A DNA stretch of 64,000 nt from Paenibacillus thiaminolyticus (GTDB lineage Bacteria; Bacillota; Bacilli; Paenibacillales; Paenibacillaceae). Under the pieces are notes generated by a model. The model saw only the letters and a program-made list of their open reading frames with translations, was not told the origin of the DNA and did not search any database. The translations under genes were made by a program, and so were the position numbers. The stretch is taken from positions 6,355,501-6,419,500 of the forward strand of contig NZ_CP041405.1 of NCBI RefSeq assembly GCF_007066085.1, given 5' to 3'. Positions 37,736-47,800 of this stretch are shown here, in pieces (position 1 is the first letter of the stretch; each line of letters starts with the position of its first letter).

Positions 37736-38094
37736 ATCGAGGAGCAAGAACCGATTCCGCGAAGGATTGGGGCTCGCTCGGTCGGGAGAGAGGCTCCACG
37801 AGGCCGCGGCGGCATGGCGAATGTCATCAGATGTCCATAATGAAGCATGGCATCGGTCTGGCCGCTGTGCTAGAGTTACAGTAGAAAGGACAGCGCCGGC
37901 CTGGCCGCCTCACAGGGCTCCCGAATCGGGGGAGTTCATGTTGGCGGCGCGATGCGAATGCGGGGAAGGGGAGTTTCTTTTCGGAGAAAATTGTTACCGA
38001 TAACCCTATCCCAGCTTAGATGTTCATTTCGTATTGCGGCCGCCTCGTCCTAACCAGCTACGCAGATATACAGCAGATGAAGGAGCGATTACGC
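37736..38094 (+). promoter_or_regulatory. Gene-free leader with a small operator-like dyad
   Basis: No gene is supported. Near the end, GTTACCGATAAC (37993-38004) is an inverted repeat of the LacI/GntR kind about 90 bp before the aldolase start. Promoter hexamers are weak. Confidence 0.35.
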
Positions 38095-39024
38095 ATGAAG
38101 CAGCGCAGTAAATTGCAAGGCATTATTCCGCCGGTCATTACCGTACTCGATGAACACGGTCAGCTCGATACGGCAGGCATGGGGCGGATGATTGATTTTT
38201 TGACGGAAGCCGGAGTTCATGGCTTGTTTTTTCTTGGATCGGCGGGTGAATTCTTTCACATGTCAGCTGATCAGCGTAAGCAGGTCGCTGAATTCGCAGT
38301 CCGGCATACGAACGGCCGCCTTCCGGTTCTCATTGGAACCGGATCCAGCCGGACGGATGAAGCGATCGAGCTGAGCCGCCATGCCAAGTCGGCCGGCGCA
38401 GATGCGGTCGTCGTCCTTAATCCGTACGCCGCGAAGCTGAGCGACGAGCAGTTGTATCGTCATTTTGCCGACATCGCCGAATCGGTGTCGCTGCCGATAT
38501 ATATTTATAATTATCCGGGTCTGACCGGTCAGGAAGTGAAGCCGTCCATCGTGGCGGCATTAGCCGCAGCGTATCCGAACATTGCCGGAATCAAGCAGAC
38601 GGTGCAGCAGATCGAACCGATTTTGGAGGTCATCCGCGATGTGAAAGGGCAGCGGCCGGAGTTCGCGGTGTTCGCGGGCTACGACCATCTTCTGCTGGAG
38701 ACGCTCATCGCGGGAGGCGACGGCGCGGTTCCGGCGAGTGCCAACTTCGCCCCGCATCTGACCTGCGGGCTGTACGAGGCATACCGATGCCGCGATCTGG
38801 CGGCCATCACCGGCATTCAGCGCAAGCTGTTCCGGATCGTGACGGAGGTGTATCCGCTTGACGCCCCGTTCTTCCACACGATTAAGGAAGCGGTTCGCGC
38901 TTCCGGCGTCGAGATTCCAACTCATGTCATGCCACCGGCCCGGCCGCTGTCCCCGGAGCTGCGTCGGGAATTGCTGCAGCTGCTGGAGCGCCATGAGCTG
39001 CTGCGCATCCTGCAAGGGAGCTGA
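38095..39024 (+). CDS. DapA-family aldolase/dehydratase
   Basis: A 309-residue class I TIM-barrel aldolase of the DHDPS/N-acetylneuraminate lyase superfamily. The Schiff-base Lys is in NIAGIKQT and the catalytic Tyr in IYIYNYPG. The substrate carboxylate loop reads FFLGSAGEF where DapA itself has GTTGE. This points to a sugar-acid (2-keto-3-deoxy type) aldolase rather than lysine synthesis. The ATG at 38095 has GAAGGAG upstream. It may act after the lactonase encoded upstream, though a 360-bp gap separates them. Confidence 0.85.
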   Translation: MKQRSKLQGIIPPVITVLDEHGQLDTAGMGRMIDFLTEAGVHGLFFLGSAGEFFHMSADQRKQVAEFAVRHTNGRLPVLIGTGSSRTDEAIELSRHAKSAGADAVVVLNPYAAKLSDEQLYRHFADIAESVSLPIYIYNYPGLTGQEVKPSIVAALAAAYPNIAGIKQTVQQIEPILEVIRDVKGQRPEFAVFAGYDHLLLETLIAGGDGAVPASANFAPHLTCGLYEAYRCRDLAAITGIQRKLFRIVTEVYPLDAPFFHTIKEAVRASGVEIPTHVMPPARPLSPELRRELLQLLERHELLRILQGS

Positions 39025-39113
39025 ACGAAATGCCGGCTACTGACAGCTAGGGGCCGGCCTGTCAGCGTGCCGGGTTCTGAGCTGCGGCGCCGTGAATCTG
39101 ACCGCATTGCGGC

Positions 39114-39152
39114 AGCCCTTGTCCTCTCCCATTGGAGCAGGACAGGGGCTTT
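39114..39152 (+). terminator. Rho-independent terminator of the aldolase gene
   Basis: AGCCCTTGTCCT pairs with AGGACAGGGGCT around a 13-base loop, followed by TT. One mismatch is present. Confidence 0.65.
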
Positions 39153-39329
39153 GGCTGCGTTCAGGGAAGGTAGGCGCTAGAACTATCACAATTGTTAAGC
39201 TCTTCTTCACCTTTTCTTCATGAAATGTTAGCAGGCTGTTCATCAGCGGCAGCTATACTGGTACTCATATTCCAGCTGCTGAAGGTATCTGTTCTGTTCG
39301 GAACAAGCAAGGGAGAAAGGGAGAAGCTT

Positions 39330-40553
39330 ATGAATCGGAGTATACGAAGTCGGATAGGGGATCGTCAGCCTCGGGAAGCTCGGGAAGCCGGCCGCTTGTC
39401 AACGGGACGAGGGGGAGACGGTCCAGACGCGACTCGCTTCCTGTGGAAGCTGCTGTTTATTGTGGGAATTTGCTTGTGCGGCGCATTTGCGCTCACCATG
39501 TGTGTATTGGTTGCCTTGCGATTCATTATGCATACGATCGATATTCCGCCGCTGTGGAAGTTGTACCGGCTATTGTCTTCAACCATTGGTCTGGAAGGAA
39601 TGGTGCTGCTGGCGACGGGGGTGCTGTTCCTCGCAAGCCTGCTGTGGCTCATCGGCACCGAGGCGGTATATTACGGGCAGATCAAGGACAGTCTCGTCCG
39701 CCTCGCCGATGGGGAAGAAGCGATGCCGCTTCCTGTCAAGCGATCGGCGGCGGAGCTGGACGAAGCGGCAGATGCCGTCAACCGCCTGTCGCGGCAGATG
39801 TCTGCGGCCAGGGAGAAGGAGGAGGCGACGTCCGAGCGGATGAACGGGCTAATGACCGCACTGTCGCATGATGTGCGCACGCCGCTGACTTCGATTCTGG
39901 GCTATTTGCAGCTGATCGCGGAAGACGGCTACCGGGATGAAGTGGAGCTGCGCCACTATGTTCAGATTGCGCGCGATAAGGCGCTGTGCTTGAGCCGGGC
40001 CGTCGATCGGCGGTTCGAATTATCGAGACTGCCGCAGGTTCCCGAACGGGAAGGGTGGCATCCCGTCGATGTGCGCCGGCTGCTGATGCAGTTGGCGGAA
40101 GAGTACCGGTTCCGCCCGAAGCAGCCGGGGATCACGATAGCGTTGGACTTCGCTGAGCCGGATGGACAGCCGATGATGATTTACGGGAACGGGAGCCGGC
40201 TCATGGAAGCGTTCGAGATGCTGATTGCCGAAGCGGCGCGGACGGGACGGCCTTCGGGGCCGATCCGAATCAGGCTATTCGGTGCGGTGGAGGCGGCCGT
40301 CGTGCACATTCGGAACGATGGGCAGCCCGTTCCCGGAACGGATACGCCCCGCCGGGAGGACGGCGTGTTCCGGCCGGCTGCCGGAACGTATGCCTCGCCT
40401 GCGGAGGATGAACGGCCCGGCGGCAGATGGGCTGACGCCCGGGGCATTGTGGCAGCGCATGGCGGAACGGTTGCCGTGTTCGGCCATCCTCCGCGAGCCG
40501 CCTATGAGGTCCGCCTGCCTTTATGTCGCACCGGGGATGCCGCCGAGGCTTGA
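39330..40553 (+). CDS. Sensor histidine kinase with degraded ATPase domain
   Basis: A 407-residue membrane sensor. Two transmembrane helices (near residues 43-68 and 88-112) enclose a short outer loop. A HAMP-like linker leads to an intact HisKA H-box (ALSHDVRTPLTSILGYL, His180). The ATPase domain is abnormal: where kinases have NLLxNA it reads MLIAEA, and the GLGL loop is replaced by GRWADARGI, although HGGTV follows. ATP binding may therefore be lost. No response regulator gene adjoins it. The ATG at 39330 has GGGAGAAG upstream. Confidence 0.8.
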   Translation: MNRSIRSRIGDRQPREAREAGRLSTGRGGDGPDATRFLWKLLFIVGICLCGAFALTMCVLVALRFIMHTIDIPPLWKLYRLLSSTIGLEGMVLLATGVLFLASLLWLIGTEAVYYGQIKDSLVRLADGEEAMPLPVKRSAAELDEAADAVNRLSRQMSAAREKEEATSERMNGLMTALSHDVRTPLTSILGYLQLIAEDGYRDEVELRHYVQIARDKALCLSRAVDRRFELSRLPQVPEREGWHPVDVRRLLMQLAEEYRFRPKQPGITIALDFAEPDGQPMMIYGNGSRLMEAFEMLIAEAARTGRPSGPIRIRLFGAVEAAVVHIRNDGQPVPGTDTPRREDGVFRPAAGTYASPAEDERPGGRWADARGIVAAHGGTVAVFGHPPRAAYEVRLPLCRTGDAAEA

Positions 40554-40650
40554 ACGATTCGCCTCAGGCCGCGTCGGCGGCATCTTTTCCCGTCCAAGAG
40601 GTCAATGTTATAATGGAACCCAACTTAAGATAATGAGGTGAATCACCCAA

Positions 40651-41736
40651 TTGCTTAATGAATGGATTCCTGGCATGTTAGAGACTATGGATTGGAGCCG
40701 GTGGCTGAGCGCCGCCGGGGTATTGCTGCTGTTTTTGCTGTTCCGCAAGCTGTTCACGAACTATCTGTTCGCCCTGCTGATGCGCGGACTGTCGCGCTCA
40801 AAGGGGGCCACGCATTTTTTGGCGGCGTTCGAGAAGCCGATGCAATTTTTTTTCGTCCTGATCGGTATATATCTGGCCTGCAAAATGGTTATTCCTCCAG
40901 GCGGAGCCTTGCTGCCCGCCATCGATAAAATTTACCGTAACGCCTTCATCGTCCTCATCGCTTGGGGACTCTACCATACGGCGGCCCGCTCTTCCAGCAT
41001 ATTCAGCGGGCTGTCGGCGAGGCTCGGGCTCGATGAGTCGAGCATGCTGATTCCTTTCTTATCCAAGGTGCTGCGCTTCCTCGTGGTCGTCATTGCGATA
41101 ACGATGATCGCCTCGGAGTGGGGGTACAGCATTAATGGCGTTGTCGCGGGACTTGGCCTGGGCAGTCTGGCGATAGCGCTGGCCGCTCAGGACACGCTCA
41201 GCAATTTTCTGGGCGGCATCGTCATTATTACGGAGAAGCCCTTCTCCAAGGGCGATTGGATTATGACTCCGACCGTCGAAGGGACGGTCGAAGATATTAC
41301 GTTCCGCAGCTCGAAAATCCGCACCTTCGCCCATTCGCTCGTTACGGTGCCGAATGCGACGCTGGCGGGCCAGGCGATTACGAATTGGAGCCGGATGGGC
41401 AAGCGGCGGGTCACGTTCACCTTGAACGTCGCGCTCGATTCGGATCGCGAGCAGCTGCAGGCGGCCATCGCCAAAATGGACGCGCGCCTGCGGGAGAACG
41501 AAGCGGTAGACCCGGACGTTATTATGGTACGGTTCAGCGAATTCAACGAAAGCAGTCTGGGCATCTTTTTCTATTATTTCACCAAGACGACGGTATGGGC
41601 CGAATATTTGAAGCATAAGGAGCAGATCAATCTGATGATTATGGAGGTGCTTGAGGAAGAGGGAATTTTGCTCGCGCTGCCAAGCCAGCGGCTCTATGTG
41701 GAAGCGGGCCCTTCGCCTCAGCGTTTTCCGTTGTAG
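40651..41736 (+). CDS. MscS-family mechanosensitive channel
   Basis: A 361-residue small-conductance mechanosensitive channel. Four hydrophobic helices precede the pore-lining helix (NGVVAGLGLGSLAIALAAQDTLSNFLGG, rich in Gly/Ala) and a beta domain (KPFSKGDWIMTPTVEGTVEDI), followed by a C-terminal mixed domain. It releases solutes on hypo-osmotic shock. Translation probably begins at TTG 40651 with GAGGTG upstream, since the nearest in-frame ATG (40675) would cut the first helix. TATAAT at 40610-40615 is a likely -10 box. Confidence 0.93.
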   Translation: MLNEWIPGMLETMDWSRWLSAAGVLLLFLLFRKLFTNYLFALLMRGLSRSKGATHFLAAFEKPMQFFFVLIGIYLACKMVIPPGGALLPAIDKIYRNAFIVLIAWGLYHTAARSSSIFSGLSARLGLDESSMLIPFLSKVLRFLVVVIAITMIASEWGYSINGVVAGLGLGSLAIALAAQDTLSNFLGGIVIITEKPFSKGDWIMTPTVEGTVEDITFRSSKIRTFAHSLVTVPNATLAGQAITNWSRMGKRRVTFTLNVALDSDREQLQAAIAKMDARLRENEAVDPDVIMVRFSEFNESSLGIFFYYFTKTTVWAEYLKHKEQINLMIMEVLEEEGILLALPSQRLYVEAGPSPQRFPL

Positions 41737-41873
41737 GCTGTTAGGTCCGGCCATTTGCTCAGCATGGAGATGCCGGAGTATGTCAATCAGAGAGTGCTTC
41801 GGTTCCTGGAAGCTTGAGAGGATGCAGGGCCATAGGGAATCGCCATAATGGATGGAAAAAGGGGGGGCCAGCG

Positions 41874-42398
41874 ATGGAAACGGTCGTCATTGTGGACTAT
41901 GACCCGGACTGGGTACGCGACTACGAGCAGGAGAAGCGGGTTATCGAGGAGGCGCTGTCGGATATCGTCGCCGCGGTGGAGCATATCGGCAGCACCTCGG
42001 TTCCCGGTCTGGGTGCCAAGCCGATCATTGATATTATGGCCGGCATTCATCGGTTGGAGGCGCTGACCGAGGTGCATATCGAGCGCCTGGCCGCGATCGG
42101 CTACGAGTACGTGCCGAAGCCGGAATGGCCGGAACGCCGATTTTTCAGGCGTGGACGCTGGCGGGCCGGTACGCATCATCTGCATATATACCGGTATCGG
42201 GATCCCCATTGGGAAGCGCACTTGCTGTTCCGCGATTATGTAAGAGCCCACCCGGATGTCCGGGAGCAATATAGGCAATTGAAGCTTGAATTGGCCAGCC
42301 TGCATCCGTATGATCGCGTCGAATATACGCGGCGGAAGGCGCCGTTCATTGAGCGTGTGCTGCGTCTAGCGCGTGAGGAAGACCGAAGCCCGTCCTGA
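41874..42398 (+). CDS. GrpB/UPF0157 family protein
   Basis: A 174-residue member of the GrpB family, which has a nucleotidyltransferase-like fold. Typical segments are VEHIGSTSVPGLGAKPIIDI (the GSTS/D pair of the fold) and HHLHIYRY, then LLFRDYVRAHP. The ATG at 41874 has AAAAAGGGGGGG upstream. Function in the cell is not known; some relatives are found fused to CoaE. Its stop codon lies in the loop of the terminator hairpin. Confidence 0.88.
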   Translation: METVVIVDYDPDWVRDYEQEKRVIEEALSDIVAAVEHIGSTSVPGLGAKPIIDIMAGIHRLEALTEVHIERLAAIGYEYVPKPEWPERRFFRRGRWRAGTHHLHIYRYRDPHWEAHLLFRDYVRAHPDVREQYRQLKLELASLHPYDRVEYTRRKAPFIERVLRLAREEDRSPS

Positions 42399-42412
42399 TC
42401 CGGACGGGCTTC
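42385..42412 (+). terminator. Hairpin enclosing the grpB-family stop codon
   Basis: GAAGCCCGTCC and GGACGGGCTTC form a perfect 11-bp stem whose six-base loop contains the TGA stop of the gene upstream. Confidence 0.7.
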
Positions 42413-42532
42413 GCCATGTGCGGCCGTCCCTGCCTGGCTTGCAGGGGCTGCTTGCAGATTCATACAGATATCCCCCCTCGATCGCGCGTTGGAGACAGCT
42501 CTCCGAGGCGTTTTTTATGATTATCCCTTTTG

Positions 42533-42564
42533 TTCAGTTATTGTTTAGTATATTTGACTAAGAT
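42533..42564 (+). promoter_or_regulatory. SARP-type promoter: 11-bp-spaced direct heptamers
   Basis: TTCAGTT (42533) and TTTAGTA (42544) are direct heptamers exactly 11 bp apart, ending 8 bp before TAAGAT (42559-42564), a -10-like box. No -35 match is seen at the right place, as expected for an activator-dependent promoter. The same layout occurs at 44038-44069. It lies 280 bp before the BTAD regulator gene, so autoregulation is inferred. Confidence 0.6.
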
Positions 42565-42843
42565 GAAAGCGTTCGTGCCTTTCGAATTAGGTCTCAGGTC
42601 TGAAGTAAAAGGCGCAGGCTGTTTCTTTTTCTCCCCCGCCGCTTTATAGTGAAGATGACCGTATGGGTCTAGCGGCGAGATCCATGGAGGAGCAGCAGGC
42701 TGCGCGATCCGCTTCGGCATCGTCGATGCGGGAGGCAGGAAGGGGACGAGCCGGCCGTTCCGCCACGGGGACATGCATGATTCCGGCGTGTCCGGTGGAT
42801 GAGGGGGAGGCCGCTGCGGTCAAGATTGCAAGGGGGAAGGAAT

Positions 42844-43980
42844 ATGAAAGCGATCCTTGTCGATGATGAAATGCTAGCGCTGCGACGTATGGAAAAGCTA
42901 TTGAAGGAGCAGGATGGAAAGGAAGTGCCTATTGAAATTGTCGGTTCATTTCAAAATCCGCATCTGGCCCTGGAAGTGGCGGAACGGGAGACGTTCCATC
43001 TTGTCTTCCTTGATATCGAGATGCCGGAAATGGATGGAATGGAACTGGCGGAACGTCTGTTGCGCATTCAACCCCACCTTCATATTGTATTTGTGACGGC
43101 ATATAACGAATATGCGGTTGAGGCATTCGAGCTGAATGCGTTAGACTATTTATTGAAGCCGGTGCAGCGGACCCGCATCGAGAAGACGCTGAAGCGGCTT
43201 GCTAAGCCGGTGCAAGCGAACGATGAAGGGAAGCACAGCCAGCTTGAGGGGATGCTGTGCACATTGTCTTATCTGCATTATATTACTCCCCAACAGGAGC
43301 TGAAGACTTTCCACTGGCGGACGGTCAAAGCACAGGAGCTATTTGCTTATCTGCTTCACCATCGGGAGCAGACGCTGCGCAAAGATACGATTCTCGATTT
43401 GCTGTGGCCGAATTACCGCATTGAAAAGTCATCAGCCCATTTACATACGACGATTTACCAGATTAGGCAGGTCATTAAGCAGAGGGCATTACGAATCCAC
43501 ATCAAATATATGGATGAGGGGTACCGGCTCGAATTGGGCGGCATGAAGCTGGACAAGGAGGAATGGGAGAAGGCGATGCGTCTGGCCCCGCAGGTCTCTC
43601 CCGAGACGATCCAGGAGCATCAGAAGCTGCTGAACGCCTATCGGGGCGATTATTTGGCGGAGCATCAATATTTGTGGGCGGAAGGCGAACAGGAGAGGCT
43701 TCGGTTAATCTGGTTCAATCATGCGAAGCAGGTGGCCGAATGCTTGATGCGGATGAACGCATATACGGAAGCGATGCCCCTTTACAAGAAGATTCAGGAG
43801 AAATATCCATACACCGAAGATAGTTATTTCGGACTGATGAAAATTCATGCGCAGTTGGGCAATTACGGGGAAGTCATCAAGCAATTTCAACTGTTAAGCC
43901 ACAATTTAAAAGGAGAATTAGGCATTGAACCCAGCAGAGAAGTATTTGCTTGGTACATGGAATGGAAAAACAGCATTTAA
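42844..43980 (+). CDS. Response regulator with BTAD (SARP-like) output domain
   Basis: A 378-residue protein. Residues 1-125 form a receiver with acidic pocket DDE, phospho-acceptor Asp57 in VFLDIEMPEMDG, TAYNEYAVEAFELNALDYLLKP and its Lys. Residues about 150-235 form a winged helix (AQELFAYLLHHREQTLRKDTILDLLWP, HTTIYQIRQVIK). Residues about 235-378 form the TPR-like bacterial transcriptional activation domain (AYRGDYLAEHQYLWAEGEQERLR, ELGIEPSREVF). It is the likely target of the sensor at 44839 and a candidate binder of the repeats at 42533 and 44038. The start at 42844 has AAGGAAT upstream. Confidence 0.93.
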   Translation: MKAILVDDEMLALRRMEKLLKEQDGKEVPIEIVGSFQNPHLALEVAERETFHLVFLDIEMPEMDGMELAERLLRIQPHLHIVFVTAYNEYAVEAFELNALDYLLKPVQRTRIEKTLKRLAKPVQANDEGKHSQLEGMLCTLSYLHYITPQQELKTFHWRTVKAQELFAYLLHHREQTLRKDTILDLLWPNYRIEKSSAHLHTTIYQIRQVIKQRALRIHIKYMDEGYRLELGGMKLDKEEWEKAMRLAPQVSPETIQEHQKLLNAYRGDYLAEHQYLWAEGEQERLRLIWFNHAKQVAECLMRMNAYTEAMPLYKKIQEKYPYTEDSYFGLMKIHAQLGNYGEVIKQFQLLSHNLKGELGIEPSREVFAWYMEWKNSI

Positions 43981-44037
43981 TCGCGCCGACCGTCGTGGAT
44001 TCTGCTTCCGCGGCGGTTATTTTTCTTGGGAGGACGA

Positions 44038-44069
44038 TTCAGTATTTGTTCAGTAGGCCATCATAGAAT
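44038..44069 (+). promoter_or_regulatory. SARP-type promoter: 11-bp-spaced direct heptamers
   Basis: TTCAGTA occurs at 44038 and at 44049, 11 bp apart, and ends 8 bp before TAGAAT (44064-44069). Spacing and sequence match the promoter at 42533-42564. It would drive the GGDEF gene and the large sensor kinase under control of the BTAD regulator. Confidence 0.62.
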
Positions 44070-44144
44070 AGTCGATGTTTATGAGAAAAAGTCGAAATTT
44101 TAGGTAAAAAATCCAATTCATTGTGGGAGTGAAAACCAATCAAC

Positions 44145-44825
44145 ATGAAATATACGGGCAGAATAATAATGACTGCCATGACGCTGTGCGGATGGGTCGC
44201 ACTCATCGCATACCTCATGTCGGCAAAAATGATGAATCCGATGTTGGCCGTGCTCACCATTATGATGCTTGGCGTATCTTGGCGATGCGGCAAACGGTAT
44301 GATGTCGTGAAGTATGAATCGGAAATCGACCCTATGACATTGGCGTATAACCGCAGAAGTGCCGATGTAATATTTCAGAGGCTGGCTGGCAAACACCGCA
44401 AAAATGGACAAAAAACCGCCGTCTTTTTCTTCGACGTGGATCGGTTCAAAGAAATTAATGATACGTATGGCCACAATGCGGGAGATCGGGTGCTGCGGCT
44501 CATTTCGACCGTGCTGCTGAATACATCCGGCAGCGAGACCGCGGTCGTTCGCTGGGGAGGCGATGAATTTGTGTTCATGGTGCCCTGCTCTGACCGGTGC
44601 GAGCTGCGGAGCATCCGCAGCCGCATAATGAACAAGCTGGCCTTGACTGCAGAGCAGGCCTCGGTTCCTTTTGCGGTATCTTATGGCTATGCGGTATATC
44701 CGGAGGAGGGGACATTATTAAGCGATATTGTGGAGATGGCGGACAGACATATGATGCGAATCAAACGAAGCAAGCTCCGCTGCGGCTCTCAGGATACCGC
44801 CAAAATGCAGCTTTCACTACAGTAG
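44145..44825 (+). CDS. Membrane diguanylate cyclase (GGDEF)
   Basis: A 226-residue protein. Two N-terminal hydrophobic helices (residues about 5-25 and 30-47) anchor a GGDEF domain with DPMTLAYNRR, FFFDVDRFKEINDTYGH (metal ligands) and an intact WGGDEF active site at residues 138-142. It should make c-di-GMP. The RxxD inhibitory site that would precede GGDEF is absent, so product inhibition through it is not expected. It lies 13 bp before the sensor kinase gene and is co-transcribed with it. Confidence 0.92.
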   Translation: MKYTGRIIMTAMTLCGWVALIAYLMSAKMMNPMLAVLTIMMLGVSWRCGKRYDVVKYESEIDPMTLAYNRRSADVIFQRLAGKHRKNGQKTAVFFFDVDRFKEINDTYGHNAGDRVLRLISTVLLNTSGSETAVVRWGGDEFVFMVPCSDRCELRSIRSRIMNKLALTAEQASVPFAVSYGYAVYPEEGTLLSDIVEMADRHMMRIKRSKLRCGSQDTAKMQLSLQ

Positions 44826-44838
44826 GGAGATTGGGCAA

Positions 44839-47800
44839 ATGGCAAAACGATATGTTGTTCGACTCGTCTTTGCACTCGTGACCATTCTGTATGTTGTGTT
44901 GGCCGGCGGTTTCTTCCGGGAATGTGAGGCATTTCCGAAGCCGGTGCAGGGGGTGCTTGATCTTAGCGGCAGCGGATGGGAACAGGAGGGCCTTATCAAG
45001 TTGAAGGGGGAATGGGAATTTTATCCGGACAGGATATTCTCGAACGCTTCACAGATTGCGGCCCTCGGTGCCAAGCCCGTCTTCATCCAAGTGCCGGGCC
45101 CCTGGAGAATCGACAGCGCATGGACGGGACCCCGGCCATTCTCTACATACGGCACGTACCGATTGCGAATTATACTTGACAACAGCTCGGAACAGATATT
45201 TTCTTTTTATGTGAAATCCATTATGAGTTCCCACAGCATGATCGTCAATGGCCTGCGCATTGGCAGCAGCGGGCTCTCCCCGGACGATTTCCATTCAAAT
45301 ACGCTATACAACACCTCTTATGTTGCCTATGCGCATACGAATAGCAATGTTATCGATCTGATGATCCAGATCGACAGGTCAGACTCCGTCTGGCACGGGG
45401 CCATCACCAGGCCGATATCGTTTGGACTGCCGCAGCAAGTGAACTTGGAGCGGAACCTTGAGCTCATGCTGGAAATGGGCATTCTGCTGACCTTATTGTT
45501 GGGCGCTTTTCATACGATACTTATTTATCTGTTCCGATTGCCGCAGCCCGGGTGGCAATATTTTGTTCTTTTTTGCATGTCTGCGATAGTGTTCGTTCTT
45601 ATTTTCGGAGAAAGATGGGGAGCGATGCTATTCCCGATGCTGTCCTTCTATTGGCGCTACAAGCTGATGATAGTGACGTCGATCGGCATGAATCTGTTCC
45701 TGCTGCTCTATGCATCGCGAAGGCGCCGATGCTATGTGCATCCGCAGATAGCCCAATTCGCGGCATACGTCTCCATGCTGGGAACCGTTGCCGTTTTTCT
45801 AGTGAAGCATACCCGCGGCATCATTGCCGTGTCTGCGGTAACTCATGGAATATTTCTAGCCTTATATCTTTATTTATTCTATAGGCTGGTGCGCGGTTCA
45901 TTGGTTGCCGGGAAGACATTTCCCTTCTTGCTGACAATCGCATTCGCGGCGGGAGGATTTGCGGTATACGGTGGAGTATTCGGCGTCCATGAGTCGCTGT
46001 ATTGGTGGTATTTGAACTTTATCATCTTTATTTGCGTGCTTGTCTTCCTTCAGGCAAGGCAGCATTACGCCGCCTATCGAAGAGAGAAGGAATTGGCCGA
46101 AGCATTGGCGAACCATAGGCGCTCGAATGAAGAATTTATGGCAGCGACAGCCAAGGAATTGAAGACGCCGCTGCTTGCGATTACGAATTTGGCGCAATCC
46201 CTGCTGGAAGGCAACCGTGGCAACTTGTCGGTCAAGCAAGAGGAAGATTTGCATATTGTTGTATTTGTCGCGAAGCATATGACCCGATTGGTTAGCGATC
46301 TGCAGGATTGGTCAGAATTGAAGGAAGGAAGGATGCTCATCCATGTGAAAGTACTTGATCTGAGGAGAACCGTCACCGCTGTGATAGAGATTACCCGTTA
46401 TATTACAATGCCTCGAGACATTGTAATATGCAACAAGCTGGATGACAATCTGCCGCCGGTGCTGGCTGATGAGCAGCGATTGATGCAGATTATGTCCCAA
46501 CTGCTGCACAACGCGGTGAAGAATACGAAGAAGGGCACAGTGACGGTATCGGCCCTAGCATTGAAGGAAGCAGTGGAGGTTCGGATCTCGGATTCGGGAG
46601 GCGGAATGACGCAGGCGGAGATGGAAGGCATCTTTGATGCGTACGAGCAGGATGTGCCGCATCGTTCTTCTTTTTTTGACAGAAGGCTCGGTCTCAATGT
46701 CACGAAGCGGTTGGTAGAGCTTCATGGCGGAACCATTGGCGTGACTTCAGCCATAGGCCGCGGCTCAACGTTCTATTTCCGTCTGCCAATCGCTGAACAA
46801 CAGCAGGGGGATGAGGGGGAACTTATGAGGAAGGAGGATGGCAAGGCGGCAATTCCCGTGCGGATGCCGCTGGAATATCAGGAGCAGTTCGGCTGGGAGA
46901 TTGCAGAAGAGATCGTGTTCGATGCGCCTTCTCCTTCTTTCACGGTTGACGAGATTGGCGAGGCCTGCATTCTAATCGTCGACGATGATCCGATTCATCA
47001 GAAGGTATTGGAAAATCTGCTCTCCCCAGATCGATTCCGGCTTACCACGGTCTCCAGCGGGGAAGAAGCGTTATTGCAGATTCGGCACATCCGGAACTGG
47101 GATCTGGTACTGCTCAATCTGATGATGTCTGGCATGTCGGGCTTGGAAGTATGCCGGCGCATTCGGGAGATGCATTCCTTGTTCGAGCTGCCGGTACTGA
47201 TGTTAACGGGAAGGGGGCGTACCGATGACGCACTCGCCGCTTACTCGGCCGGAGCGAATGACTTTGTGGCGAAGCCGATCGACTCCGCCGAGCTGCGGGC
47301 CCGCGTGCGGACGCTGTTGCTGATGAAGCATTCGGCGAATGAGCGGTTCCGTATGGAGATGGCTTTTTTGCAGGCGCAAATCAAGCCCCATTTTATTTTC
47401 AATACGTTGAACTCGCTTGTCTCGCTCAGTGAAGACGATCCAGAGCAGATGCGCGAGCTGCTAGTCGAATTCAGCAATTATTTGCGGCAGAGCTTCCGCT
47501 TCGATAATGTGGAGCCATTGGTACCGCTCGAACGGGAGCTTCAACTGGTACGTTCTTATTTATACATAGAAAAAATCAGGTTCGGGGACCGGCTGCAATT
47601 TACGATTGATCTGCCTGAATCGCATCGGTTGCGTATCCCGCCGCTATCCATTCAGCCGATCGTGGAGAACGCCGTTCACCACGGGATTATGAAACGGATG
47701 GGCGGGGGCACGATTCATATTCGCGTCTATGCGGAGGACAAACATTATTGCATCGAAGTCTGCGATGATGGGGTCGGCATCTCGGCCGATCGGCAGGAGC

